64,000 bases of DNA from Haematococcus lacustris (Eukaryota; Chlorophyta; Chlorophyceae; Chlamydomonadales; Haematococcaceae), in contig JASKMD010000020.1 in NCBI GenBank assembly GCA_030144725.1, forward strand, positions 6,393,518 through 6,457,517, given 5' to 3'. Shown piece after piece: positions 52,868 to 63,374 of the stretch; within the stretch, counting starts at the first letter, position 1, and every line of letters starts with the position of its first letter. Under the pieces are notes generated by a model. The model ran no database searches. It worked only from the letters and a program-made list of their open reading frames with translations, and was not told where the DNA came from. Both the position numbers and the translations under genes were made by a program.

Positions 52868-53440
52868 TCCATACCTTTGTCCTCTTGGGGACCGACTGAT
52901 GTGGTGTTGAGCAACCTCTTTTGGGCATGTCAGAGGATGCTGTTGCCTGTATCACACATGTGCACAACATTACAATGTGTATCCTTCACCAGTACCTATT
53001 TAGCAAGCTTGCACATATGTGTCACCTTAAGGGGTGGTACTTGCAATGGTGTTGACGGCCCAGGCTTTTGTTTTGGTTCAGTACCAGCCACACTCTTGTG
53101 CAGCTTGTCTCCGTAATATGCCTGCATTCAAGGGTACAATGGTGTCATGCGGTCTTGCTAGATGTTGTACATTTACAAGTGTCTCCCTCACATCGACCCA
53201 TTTCACAAACTCGTACATGTGCTGATTATACGATTGACCCGGTTGCCGAACCTGCGTACAATGAGACATGTTGTTGAGAGCTCCCAGGCAAGGGACCATC
53301 CCCAGAGCACTGTCCAGCATGCCGCCCAGCATACCGGCACTGGCAACAGCGGAGGCGGGGGCGATCGCTTGCACGCTTCCCCTCCGCCGTCTGATGCCGT
53401 CTTCGCCGTCTGATGCTTGTCATCGGGCAGGGCCGTCATC
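52868..53440 (-). CDS. E2 transposase gene, possible N-terminal exons
   Basis: Candidate exons on the minus strand include MTALPDDKHQTAKTASDGGG (start at 53439, about 220 bp from the opposite-strand gene) and VRQPGQSYNQHMYEFVKWVD (about 53255-53120), each near plausible splice signals. The Cys/His-rich N-terminus seen in E1 is not evident. This is inferred mainly from position between the divergent promoter and the recognised transposase exons. Confidence 0.3.
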
Positions 53441-53662
53441 TCACTAGTACTAGCCCTAGCGACGTCGATGTATCAATCAGCAACCGGACATCGCTTGTAT
53501 CGCCGTCCCATCCTCCTCCTTCGCGACTCACTGTTGATGCTGCTGCTTACCTACTCCTACCTAGCCTCCTAAGTATCCCCTCAAGTCCTGCCGGGCTTCA
53601 ATCATCTCACATTTTTCCTGCTGCACCCCATTTTGCTAAACGGACAACACGGACGCTGCAAC
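53441..53662. promoter_or_regulatory. Divergent promoter region of element E2
   Basis: Roughly 220 bp between the presumed transposase start and the ATG at 53663. No TATA box found. It corresponds to the 116-bp divergent promoter of E1. Confidence 0.3.
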
Positions 53663-54362
53663 ATGTCGCTGAGTGTTGTTGTGCGTGATTCGCATAACAA
53701 GGAAATAACTCGTTTCGCAGCAAACACATTCCTTGCTGCAAAGTTGCTAAAGATTGCACTTGAGGAGCACAAACTGTGCAAGGTCGAAATTAACGACGAT
53801 GGCAGCGTCCGCCTCTTGCAAAAGTTTGCTGATGTTGACTACAACCGGTTAGCTCGAGTACTCTGGCGCAACCGCTACGACAAGGCCTGGGAGGCTTCGG
53901 GCGCGCAAAACAACTGGGGCATGTTCTCCACAGCGGGCGAGGTTGTGGAGGCCGTCATCTACTCCCATGCCCATGATGAGGTACAGTATGTGGTCCTGTA
54001 GTAACTGCTGCCTCATGTTTAGACTCTGTAGTGTCCGTATACACTCAGGCACCATCTCAAACGCCACCTGCCAGCCTAGAATTGCTTCCACCTCTCCAGC
54101 AAAGTGGAGGCAAGAAGCAGACCAAGGTGTGTTGCTGTCATGCGACCCAGTTGTACATGCACACCCAAGCTGCTTATAGCCACTGTAAAGTACACGTGCA
54201 CGTTGACATGACCAGGGCTTGATACGCAAGCGAATTGCCAGCCCCTTACCCTCTAGTTCAGAAGATGAAGGTGAGGTGGAAGAGGAAGAGGAGGGGGAGA
54301 ATGAGGAGGATGAGGACCAGTACGAGGAGGAGGGGGCGGAGGACAACCAGCCCCTCCCACTG
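53663..54362 (+). CDS. E2 small accessory gene: acidic nuclear-type protein
   Basis: Three exons with clean GT-AG edges and phase-0 joins: 53663-53980 (MSLSVVVRDSHNKEITRFAA), 54049-54126 (APSQTPPASLELLPPLQQSG … KKQTK) and 54216-54362 (GLIRKRIASPLPSSSEDEGE, then a long Glu/Asp run). The C-terminus is not found: the gene runs into a region holding an F-box gene fragment. No domain recognised. It holds the same place, next to the divergent promoter, as the coiled-coil gene of E1, but the two are not obviously homologous. Confidence 0.5.
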
Positions 54363-54499
54363 GTAGGCCTCTCCATGCTGTTAACTAGGCTGATGTCCAA
54401 CTCCCATGTTAACTAGGCCCATGTTAACTAGGCTGGGTCCAATGATTCCTCATAAGTCTGTGTCTTTGTGCGTGCCCTATTGCATGGATGTAGTTGCTA

Positions 54500-54766
54500 T
54501 CAGAAGTTGCAGGTCAGCCAGGTGCCACCCCAAGCCATAGGCAGGGTACGCCGACGCAATGCCGTCTGGATGCGAGTGGAGAGGTGGGCGTTGATGGCTT
54601 TGGTGTTGATGTTAAGCGTGAGGGATTCGCACGAGGCGAGGCACGCCGCGTGGCACTTCCTGCTGACCAGGCTGAATTTACGGCCCTGACGGTACCGGAC
54701 GAGGTAACCAGCGATTGAAGCTAACGCATCGTCGGGGAGGCTGAGAAGGCGTGACTCGTGAGCCAT
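54500..54766 (-). pseudogene. F-box-family fragment inside element E2
   Basis: Starts MAHESRLLSLPDDALASIAG (F-box-like) and continues with CHAACLASCESLTLNI and IQTALRRRTLPMA, matching the N-termini of the paralogues at 12.8-20.2 kb. Homology stops near 54530 and a stop codon follows at once, so only about 80 residues remain. Upstream at 54818-54838 it keeps the family's GTGCAAGTGCATG motif. It appears to be captured host sequence within the mobile element. Confidence 0.65.
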
Positions 54767-55037
54767 TGTAGTTTTCTGTGGCGGTACGGCAGTCCTGGCG
54801 CCTACTCGTGCGCTTGCACCATGCACTTGCACACACAAAACATATGAAGGGTTCCCGCATCCGTTGTATGAAGTTATAATCCCGGCTCTTGTAGTGTAGT
54901 GGACCACTACAGGTGGAGGAAGCAGTATTCGTGTTTTGTATTAGACTTGCATGGTGATTCCACAGTTTCGGACCTCAGGCCAGCTACTATCACCATCGAG
55001 TAGCGTTTACCATCGAACATAAACCGCATCGCTGCAA

Positions 55038-56210
55038 ATGTCTCAATCGAAGGCAAGCTCATTTCCGGCAAAGTTCACCACCGGGGATATGACCGGAATC
55101 AGTGCGTCAGGCGCTACGGTTCCGTTAGCGTCGGTGGCGGAGACAATGGTGAAGAGAATAATTGACATGAAGGTAATAGAAGTTCCATTAGGTTGCATCA
55201 ATGTTGGACTAAGGAGCTTGTGACCCACTACCTGCCTCTTGCAATGCAGAATCCAGCACAGGACCAGGAGAGGATCAAATACATAGTGGCTCTCATGGTT
55301 GGCTGCATGGACCTCGCTAACAGCAACAACCCGCCCAGCAAGGAAATGATGGCTCAGGAGGTGTTAAGGTGTGACGTACATGGCAGAGTACAGCATACAA
55401 GGGGCTGCAGTATCTACAACCATGCATCAGACTTTTACACAGGCAAGTTTTAAAGGCACGAGCAGCCTGGAACAAGCTGTCAGAGGAGGGCCAGAAGGAA
55501 TACTCCAAGGGATATGTCGCGGCCACCAAACACTACCCAGGCCTGTCTGCCGTGGGAGTGTATGGGGCAGGCGTCCCTGAGGGCATGGAGTGCCTGATGA
55601 CGCTGTATGACATTTACTCAAACTCCAGTGGGTGATAGCATCAGGGGGTGTAAGCCACCTAATCACACAGCAACCAAGCCACTCAGCCACCCATCTACCG
55701 CATGTTGTGGTGTTTGCAGAGAAGCCCATTCAGAGCACACCCGAGCTGTTGGCCACAGTGAGGGCTGTCACAGCTGTGTCAAACAGCTTGGTGACTGGAA
55801 ACACACCAAAGAGAAAGACACAACCTGCGACACAGGTATACATTACCTGTACATGCAGGTGTACATAATGCAAGCACCAACAACATGTAATGATATGATG
55901 TAGTTGTGCAAATGCAGATAACCAAGCGCCCAAGGAACTCAACATCCCCCGCAACACAGACATCAACCCCAGTGGTGTGTGTGCCTGGCACGTTACAAGT
56001 GTCACATGTGTGATGAGGTCAGCATGAAGCGTAACCCTGTTCTAACGCAGGTCATTGAGGGTGTCCAATACACTCCACAGTCAAAGGACTGTGTCGCAGC
56101 GATCCTGAATGGACTGGAGGACAAGGTGAAGCACACATACAGAGCTTATAGCAATGCAAGTTGTGATAGAACAAATGATCAACTACCCTGACCGGTACTC
56201 TACATGTGTG
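55038..56210 (+). CDS. E2 accessory gene: N-terminal exons with HMG-box-like segment
   Basis: Start at ATG 55038 (MSQSKASSFPAKFTTGDMTG). Exons 55038-55172, 55250-55368 and from 55443 join in frame (phases 0 and 2). Exons two and three give NPAQDQERIKYIVALMVG … PPSKEMMAQEVLRQ and VLKARAAWNKLSEEGQKEYS, where W-x-x-L-S-E-E-x-x-x-x-Y is the hallmark of HMG-box helices 2-3. HMG boxes bend or bind DNA, and divergent HMG proteins are known partners of fungal KDZ transposons. Further exons include KPIQSTPELLATVRAVTA and a basic ITKRPRNSTS stretch. Exon edges between 55.63 and 56.2 kb are uncertain. Confidence 0.5.
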
Positions 56211-56213
56211 CAG

Positions 56214-57170
56214 TTCAGAGCGACAATTGAGCAGAAGGACTTGGATGACATGGGCAGAGATGGGTTCGTGTCATGCGGATTATTGGATGTGTGCTGCGCC
56301 GCCATGAAGGTGACATGCACAGGATCCTGATGCATGCATGAAAATGTCTCATTAGCACTGTAGTGAAGGACGACTTGGGTTGTTTGTGCGCTTACAGATC
56401 GAAGGGGGACTGGACCCAGCACTGGAGTTTGTCACCATCCTCCGTACCCAAGCCTTTGATAAACTGACGCGCACCTGGGAGTCATCAACTGCCCCACCCA
56501 TGACAGAGGAGGATTGGGTGGCGTACAGCACGTATTGCAGCACATATGACAGATTGGCTGAGCGCAAGGTGATCTTGGCGCCTATGTTCGTAACAAATCA
56601 CTTCATCCTGTTTGCCTTCTTCCCAGACACCATGCAGGTGGTGTACTTCAACTCTATGCTGAAGGGTTCGCCGGTACGTGACCATCACCTAAGCTGTCAT
56701 ACACAGCATCCACCTCACCGTATGAAGGGTAGATTGCAGACATGTCTAACCACTTGTACAAATGCAGGCCCACCGCCAAGTGGCCCTGATAACAGAGTTG
56801 GCAGCTAGGTGCATCAAGGCTGGCTCATGGAGGTTTGAGGTGGGCACCGTGGAGCAGCAGTCGGACGGTATCAACTGCGCACACTATGTCCTGGCCATGG
56901 TGTACGCTTTTGTCAACCAGCTTGACATGTAAGGGAGATGATGAACACATTATGCACTGGTTGTGAAGATCAGGCAAATGCATGGCACAATTGAACCCAC
57001 ATGTGTTGTGAGTCACGCAGGGGCTATGCCAACGAGGTTGACCTGTCTCGTGTGAACATCACAAAACAACGCCAAGACGTGACGGAGTGCATCAAAGCTG
57101 CAATGGCGGTCATTGGACCCGAGGCGGCAATGTTTCCAACAGCACCGGTGGCCTCCCCTCCACAGTACAA
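56214..57170 (+). CDS. E2 accessory gene: degenerate Ulp1-like domain
   Basis: Exons FRATIEQKDLDDMGRDGFVS, IEGGLDPALEFVTILRTQ (long, to about 56672), AHRQVALITELAARCI and GYANEVDLSRVNITKQ join in frame. The C48 pattern is recognisable: His in FVTNHFILFAFF, then VVYFNSM where an active enzyme has Asp, and VEQQSDGINCAHYV holding the Gln and Cys. The Asp-to-Asn change and the missing Gly after the Cys suggest weak or no protease activity, perhaps a modifier-binding role. E1 has an OTU-like protease at this place in the gene. Confidence 0.55.
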
Positions 57171-57308
57171 GGACGTGTTGCGAGGTACGCAGCATCATAT
57201 GGTGGTGTTTCATTAATTCAAGTTGTATCTCCCCAAGACATGTCACCTTGGTGTACTCAGCACCTTGCATGGTTGACCTGATTTTAGACTGCAACCCGTA
57301 CACAGGGT

Positions 57309-58000
57309 CTCCAGCTGCTGCCTCAACGACCCAACAACAGCCTTCGGCCTCCGGCCCTGGCAGGGCCTCGCCACGTACACCCACCCCTGCCCATTCCTCG
57401 CAACCTGCCCCAGCCCCTACCACCGCCTGCTCCCAGCCTCCTGCAACCGCCCTGCCCCTGGCCAATACCTCAGCCTGCACCCCTGGCCCATCAGCGGCGC
57501 CTGCCCCTGCCCTTACCCTTGCCCCCACCAGCCTCCCAGCGACACCAGCCCCTACCCCGGCACCAGCACCAGCTCCTGTCCTGGAGGCATGCCCATCTCC
57601 GCCACTTGCTCCCAGCAGGCAGCCAGCAACACCAGCCCAAGACCTGAACCCTGCACCAGTTCCCGCCCCTGACACTTCCCTTGCCACTACCACTGGAGCT
57701 GTGTCACCCATGGGCAGCGGCCGGATGATTGGTGCTAAGCACAGGGGCAGTGGAGGTATGACATGGGTGGTGCTAGAAGCAGCAACAAATTGCTTGTTGT
57801 TGTGTAGGCCATGGACGTTGTAAGTTGAACATGCGGGACATGTGTAGCAGTAGCATGATGCCTTGTTCCAATTCATGTCACGTTAGCCATTATCTGCATT
57901 TGACCACAGGTCCCCCTGAACCAAGACGGCCAAAAAAGGAAATACGCCATGCGAATGGTACACATGTGAGTACCTATCCATTGGAAGCTCATTTGTTACT
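57309..58000 (+). CDS. E2 accessory gene: Pro/Ala-rich linker exon and basic exon
   Basis: The exon from about 57309 to 57755 encodes about 150 residues rich in Pro, Ala, Ser and Thr (PSASGPGRASPRTPTPA and similar); it joins a short exon (GPPEPRRPKKEIRHANGTH) resembling a nuclear localisation signal. The latter ends at phase 0 and its next exon would be 58568 onward, in frame. It matches the Ala/Gly/Pro tether of E1 in position and composition though not in sequence. Confidence 0.5.
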
Positions 58001-58037
58001 CAATACTCTTGGCAGTGATATGTTTTTATGATGAGGA

Positions 58038-58215
58038 TAACTGCAATGACGAAGCTTTTCCGGGTTTGTAAACGACCGAGGCCGAAGCAGTTCCGAGTGA
58101 ACGCTCGAGACCGACGCCAGGGGCCGGAGGCCCCTGGCGGAGGTCGAGAGCGTTCACGAGGAACTGCGAGGCCGAGGTCGTTTACAAACCCGGAAAAGCT
58201 GAGGCGTTGCAGTTA
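58038..58215. repeat. 178-bp hairpin (MITE-like) in an intron of the E2 accessory gene
   Basis: Inverted repeat with outer arms TAACTGCAA and, most strikingly, GCTTTTCCGGGTTTGTAAAC at 58053-58072, mirrored at the right end. Inner arms alternate matching and non-matching blocks (AGTTCC, GTGAACGCT, GCCAGGGGCC) around a GC-rich centre near 58127. GC-rich and unlike the surrounding intron. Confidence 0.75.
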
Positions 58216-58221
58216 ACTTGT

Positions 58222-58557
58222 ATAACTTCAATTTACAAGGCCAGCATAGCAGTGCTACACAGCGGCGATGCACACGACGAAGACGCAGTTGACGCTATGA
58301 CCGGTGTGACTGCGCGATCTCAGGGGCAGAACTGCAGCCAGCCGACCGGGTTTCCAATTACAAGAGCGCGGATGGCCTCTTCAAGCGTCACCGCACCCCT
58401 TCCACGCGAAAGCTTCGCTGTTCCTTGCAGTTTGTGCGGCGCAGCCGCACTTTTTGCTGTAATTGACGGTTAAAACATAATTGGGTGTCGGTTGCCTTTG
58501 TTACAGCCTTCTAAAACATGGGCAAAAAACGTTTAGATCCGGGTAAATTGAAGTTAT
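58222..58557. repeat. 336-bp insertion with 15-bp inverted ends
   Basis: ATAACTTCAATTTAC at 58222-58236 and its exact reverse complement at 58543-58557 bound a segment with no ORF of note. It begins seven bases after the 178-bp hairpin and ends ten bases before the next exon, so the two may form one composite insertion. Confidence 0.55.
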
Positions 58558-58567
58558 GATATTGCAG

Positions 58568-59320
58568 CGCATCGCAAGGGAATACTGCCCTGATGACAAG
58601 TTCCATGACCCCATTACCCAGAATCCTGTGTGGCTGTCATGTGGAACAATGGATCTAGCCCTGGAACTGATTCAGGTGGGTAAATGTGTGGCTTTCGGCA
58701 TGACGGGTTAGATGAGCACTATAATTAGTACACATTGTGGCCTGGATTCATGTATAACATGCCTAGTGCACTGCATTTCCAGGCGACTTGCTATGATCCA
58801 CTGCTCAAGAGCTTTGCGTTGTTCAAGTTCGAGATGGGTTTGGCAATAAGGAACAGCCAGGCAGAGGTAGCCTGCAAGGCTAACCAATTTTGCTTGACAG
58901 GTGGCCGCCGCTTGGTTGGCCAAGGAGCGTCAGGAGTGCAGGGTGCTTCGATTGTCCTAATCCCTTTCAACTTCTCAGGGAATCACTGGACGCTGGCAGC
59001 TGCTTATCCCAACACACACAAGGTCGTGTACTGGGACCCAATGGGGGTAAGAACATCAGATGCGCTATTGCAACACATATTTGCCACATATTACCAACTC
59101 ATAGATGCTCATTGCGACATACCTGTGCATGCATGTAGGATGGTAAACTCAAGGCTGAGCAGTGGGATAAGGTGCACTCCTTTCTGCAGCAGTATGTCAG
59201 CGCAGGAGATTGGAGTTGGGAGTGCGGCACTTGCCCCCGCCAGCACGATGGCTGGAGCTGCGGCGACCGCATGCTGCTGCACATAGACTACATACACTCC
59301 TACAATTTAGTCCCTGCGTT
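58568..59320 (+). CDS. E2 accessory gene: Ulp1-like (C48) cysteine protease domain
   Basis: Exons RIAREYCPDDKFHDPITQ, ATCYDPLLKSFALFKFEM, a third with VQGASIVLIPFNFSGNHWTL and a fourth from DGKLKAEQWDKVHSFLQQ. The catalytic set is intact: His in SGNHWTLAAAYP, Asp in VVYWDPMG, Gln and Cys in CPRQHDGWSCGDRMLLH. It aligns with E1's protease (ISEQHWVLVVAY, VLWDSLP, DGNTCGDR). The natural end of the last exon is obscured by the foldback that starts at 59293 inside its final codons. A SUMO- or NEDD8-type isopeptidase role is expected from the family. Confidence 0.7.
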
Positions 59321-59640
59321 TGTCCCTGCGTTCTACCGACCTTGTCCGATCGGGCTGAAAGTTTGATAGATGGCAGTTTTCAAAAAATAAAACATATTTG
59401 TCGAGAAAAATATTTGAAAAAATCCAAAAGCTGTTGCGCTGTGGCCCGCAACCTATCCCTGCACTTACCCCTGCACCTACGCCCCAGGGCCACAGCGCAG
59501 CAGCCTTTGATTTTCTCAAAATATTTTTTCTGAAAAAATGTTTTATTTTCTGCAAACTACCATCTATCAAAATTTCAGCCCGATCGGACAAGGTCGGTAG
59601 AACGCAGGGACAAACGCAGGGACTAATTTGTAGGAGTGTA
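59293..59640. mobile_element. 348-bp foldback element with about 155-bp arms
   Basis: Left arm 59293-59447 and right arm 59487-59640 are near-perfect reverse complements; both outer ends read TACACTCCTACAA and go on through TTAGTCCCTGCGTTTGTCCC. The loop is about 40 bp. The arms are AT-rich in the middle (AAAAATATTTGAAAA type), unlike flanking DNA. The left end overlaps the last codons of the Ulp1-like exon, so either the element took in host bases or the protein's C-terminus is altered. A long RNA hairpin from this intron would be a potential small-RNA source. Confidence 0.85.
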
Positions 59641-59860
59641 ACTGGGAATATGAAGAGGCATGTACTTGTTTGTAATTGTGTGCTTGTGCAATCATGTTGA
59701 TGGGCTTGTGAATGTATGCATGTCAGCATGTGTGCAGGAACATGTGTGGTGCATGTGCATGTGTATGTGAAGTGAGATGCATGTGACCGTGCCTCTCAAC
59801 ATTACTTGGCATGATGAGAGGTACCAAGTAATGGTATCTTGATTAATGCATGTTGTGCAG

Positions 59861-61121
59861 AGATGCGCCCATGGTCACCAACATCAACTACGATGACAAA
59901 TCGTGGCTGGCAAGGCGTATGTGCTTAAAGGACGCGGTGCAGGGTCTAGCGGCAATGAGTGACTCTGATGACAAGTACATCTGGCATGGTCTGGTAAGAG
60001 CAACATCATCAGCTAGAGGCGCATGCAACACCAAATCACAAGCACATGGCAGCAACAACCATGTTGTAAGATGTGATGCTCGCAGGTCAAGCTTGACCTG
60101 CGTTGGAAGACAGCGGCAGCCTCAAGGGTGTTGGAAGGCGCCTACAGAAGAAAGCACGGAGGAAAACCTGTGGTGGGTGGCCCTGCAACTAACTATGTAT
60201 AGTACATGAGGCAACAACACATCACGGCTTGACCATGCATGAGGTAACCATTTTCACAATGCACATAGAACAATTGTGACTAACAGAGTATGTCCGCATG
60301 CTTGATCACAGGCTAAGAAGGCTGAACCCCAACAGGATGCGTCAGCGAAAGTGTACGTAGATCTAACAGTGAGTATGAGTGACGACTTAGATGACCATGC
60401 CCACAAGCAGCAGCTCACCATCAACTCATGGTTTACATGGATTATTTATTTGTAGGTACCCAGCCAAGAGGTTGGCGTGCAGGAGCAGATTCAAACGTTG
60501 GCCAAGGACATTGCTGTGAGTTATCAGATGCAAATATATACTTGCATCTCAATATTGTAAGTAGTATAAATGATAAGGATGTTACCTCATTGTTTGAATT
60601 ACAGGACATCAAGAATCAGGGAACCGTGAACACAGCTAAGCTGGATCTGGTGTGTGACAGACTGCAGCAACTGTGGGACATTGTGCGAGGCAAAGAGGGG
60701 GAGAAGAAGGAGGAGAGCCATGTTCCTAAGGTTAGTAGCTAGCATGAAAACCATCCCTCAATAATATTCAAGAGCAAAGGTATTGATGGTACTGTTTGAC
60801 CTTCATAGGGCTTATGTATATGCCATTGGTGCAGGTTGACGACCCAACAATGAAGAAGGGCCCTGACACCGAGTGGAAGCTGCCTAAGTTTCAGGATAAA
60901 GCAGTTCATGTGTGGCAACCCGGGCAGGAGAAGGAGTTTAAGGCCACTGTCCGCAGCGATGGCTATGCTGTGATGAAAGTGGGGGAGGAGTTCATGCCTA
61001 ACCGCATGGAGCTGTGGGCCTTGTTGGAGCTGACCATGAGCTATGCAGACATCATCTTCAAGGAGGGCGCCATCAACCGCGAGGGGGAGGTACGGACCCA
61101 GAGGCGCAAGACAAGCAATGT
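59861..61121 (+). CDS. E2 accessory gene: linker exons leading to the dioxygenase
   Basis: GT-AG exons, mostly phase 0: DAPMVTNINYDDKSWLARRM (from 59861); VKLDLRWKTAAASRVLEGAY; AKKAEPQQDASAKVYVDL; VPSQEVGVQEQIQTLAKD; DIKNQGTVNTAKLDLVCD; and VDDPTMKKGPDTEWKLPKF … DIIFKEGAINREGEV (about 60837-61121). The last matches E1's ATVWRLPDF…EVIFKEGTFDDEGN, the N-terminal part of the dioxygenase region, which ties the frames of both elements together. Confidence 0.6.
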
Positions 61122-61140
61122 GAGTATAGGTAGCGTCCAT

Positions 61141-61744
61141 GACTAGACCTAGACCTAGCCCTAGCCGTAGCCCCATCCCTAGCCCTAACCCTAGCCCTAG
61201 CCCTAGCCCTAACCCTAACCCAATCCCATCCCCACTTCCATGCCTAGCCCTAGCCCTAGCCCTAGCCCTAGCCCTATAGCCCTAGCCCTAGCCCTAGCCC
61301 TATAGCCCTAGCCCTAGCCCTAGCCCTAGCCCTAGCCCTAGCCCTAGCCCTAGCCCTAGCCCTAGCCCTAGCCCTAGCCCTAGCCCTAGCCCTAGCCCTA
61401 GCCCTAGCCCTAGCCCTAGCCCTAGCCCTAGCCCTAGCCCTAGCCCTAGCCCTAGCCCTAGCCCTAGCCCTATAGCCCTAGCCCTAGCCCTATAGCCCTA
61501 GCCCTATAGCCCTAGCCCTAGCCCTAGCCCTAGCCCTAGCCCTAGCCCTAGCCCTAGCCCTAGCCCTAGCCCTAGCCCTAGCCCTAGCCCTAGCCCTAGC
61601 CCTAGCCCTAGCCCTAGCCCTAGCCCTAGCCCTAGCCCTAGCCCTAGCCCTAGCCCTAGCCCTAGCCCTAGCCCTAGCCCTAGCCCTAGCCCTAGCCCTA
61701 GCCCTAGCCCTAACCCAACCCTAACCCAAACCCTCACCCAACAA
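61141..61744 (+). repeat. Telomere-like (CCCTAG)n array in the dioxygenase intron
   Basis: About 90 CCCTAG hexamers with a few TATAGCCC interruptions and CCCTAA units at both edges. It almost fills the intron 61122-61767. Same sense-strand orientation as the array in E1's transposase intron. Confidence 0.9.
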
Positions 61745-61767
61745 GACTGTATGCTGACATGCTTGTA

Positions 61768-63095
61768 GGTGGTGGTCACGGAGTACGGAACCGGGCAACG
61801 CAAGCAGCTGCTGTTCACTAGCCCACAGCAGGATGGCAGCCTGGCTGACGAGGTTTCCATGGCAGGGGTGATGGGCGTGAGGCAGCTGGAGCTGTTCAAA
61901 AACAAGCCGGCACACATCAAGGCACGCCACCTGGCTGCCAAGGTGTGGGCTAAGGCCTGCTTGCAGCGCCTCCAGGCCAGGGCCAGGCAGCTGGTCTCCA
62001 CTCCTCTCCGCGGTGGCACGATCCTATGCAACGATCCATACACACAGAGGATCAAGGTCCCAAAGAAGCCGGGGCTGACAGAGTTACCAGCAGAGTGCTT
62101 GGTGCCGCCTCAGTCCTTGCATGTGGATGTGCGGCCAGAGCTCACCGATGAGGAGAAGGCAGCCCTTGCAGCCCACCAAGACAGCCATGCTGCAGCGCAA
62201 GCGCCCCCCCTTTCAACCTTGGCAGCCCCTCCCCCCTCAAGCCCACAAAACCAGCCCCACCCACCTGTCCCAGCAGCAGGTGCCACATCTCACCCCCAGG
62301 CCCCCACCTCAGCAGCATGCAGCAGCCCATCAGCACCACGTGCTGGACACAGCCAGCTGCCCCCCCCCCAGCTGTCCACTAATGACCGGGATGGCATGGT
62401 CCTCATCATGGCCATGCAGTTGGTGAGCATACTGCTCATCCCCAAGAGCCACGAGTGGGTGCAGCTGGTTGAGCGGATCTGGAATGGGCCAGGGAAAAAT
62501 AAAGAGATAGATGCAGCGCTTGACCTTGCGCTGCAGGGCATGCCTCCCCAGGAGGTGGTGCGGGTGACCTTGCAGCCAGGTCAGGTGTTGGGGATGCGTG
62601 GGTATACGATCCACGCTGGGGATGTGGGCAGAGAGGGGACGGGTTCGGTGCGTGTTCACTTCTACGCCTCCACAGCTTTTGTATCCAACACCACCACCTT
62701 CGTGCATGAGTTTGGCACCAGGTTTGACAGCCTGTGCCAGCCCACTACTGAGCCCAAGCGTGACAGCAATTCCAAGGTGTCAGCCTGGCATACGCCAGAT
62801 ACAGGTGGCGAGTATGTGCCAAGGCGCCCCTACCGTCCCCCCACTAGGCTGGAGACAGATGAGCTCTGGGAGGCTGGGTGGGAGTCACGCTTGCCAAACA
62901 GCAATGACGTGGTGTTGCTGGAAAAGAAGTGGGAGACAGCACTAATGGCAGAGGCTGCTTCTCAAGCTGCTGAAGCTGCAATGTCACGGGCAGAACAGTT
63001 GCAAGCTAAGTCAGAGGAAGCTGAGTCCACGAAGGGGGCAAAGACAGCAGCAAGGGCAGCAAAGGCTGCATCATTGATAGCAGCAGCAGAAGCAG

Positions 63096-63131
<36 letters not shown>

Positions 63132-63187
63132 CAACAGCAGCAGCAGCAGCAGCAGAAGCGGCTATGCTGGAGAAGGGGAAGGCATAG
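61768..63187 (+). CDS. E2 accessory gene, 3' exon: 2-oxoglutarate/Fe(II) dioxygenase domain
   Basis: Begins after the CCCTAG intron (GTAG|GTGGTGGTCACG), so the apparent Met is an internal Val codon. Iron ligands are HVD (codon His at 62120; SLHVDVRPEL) and the distal His (62612; GYTIHAGDVG), with Arg in GSVRVHFY for 2-oxoglutarate. Compared with E1, a Pro/Ser/Ala-rich insert of about 60 residues follows the HVD motif. Conserved blocks outside the active site are RGGTILCNDPYTQ and NDRDGMVLIMAMQ. The C-terminus is an Ala-rich coiled coil partly encoded by a (GCA)n tract, and ends at a TAG. Active-site completeness suggests a functional enzyme; substrate unknown. Confidence 0.7.
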
Positions 63188-63374
63188 GTGATGAATGCAT
63201 GATCATGCCATATGACTCCCATGCGTGTGTAGTGGGATAGGGGACTTGAAGTTAGAGCAAATTGATGCAATGCTGAACAACATGGCAATGACTTGGTGTT
63301 ATGTAATGTTCTTGACATGGATTCATGACAACATGACAATTATATTTGGTGTTTGATGAGTAATAATGAATACC
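63188..63374. other. 3' flank of the E2 accessory gene
   Basis: AT-richer, no ORF. Presumably the 3' untranslated region and possibly the element's end; no CACTA-type terminus identified. Confidence 0.3.

Noticed and set aside
61141..61744. True telomere or chromosome end
   Set aside because: The unit is CCCTAG, the array is internal, lies in an intron and is followed by conserved coding sequence in frame.
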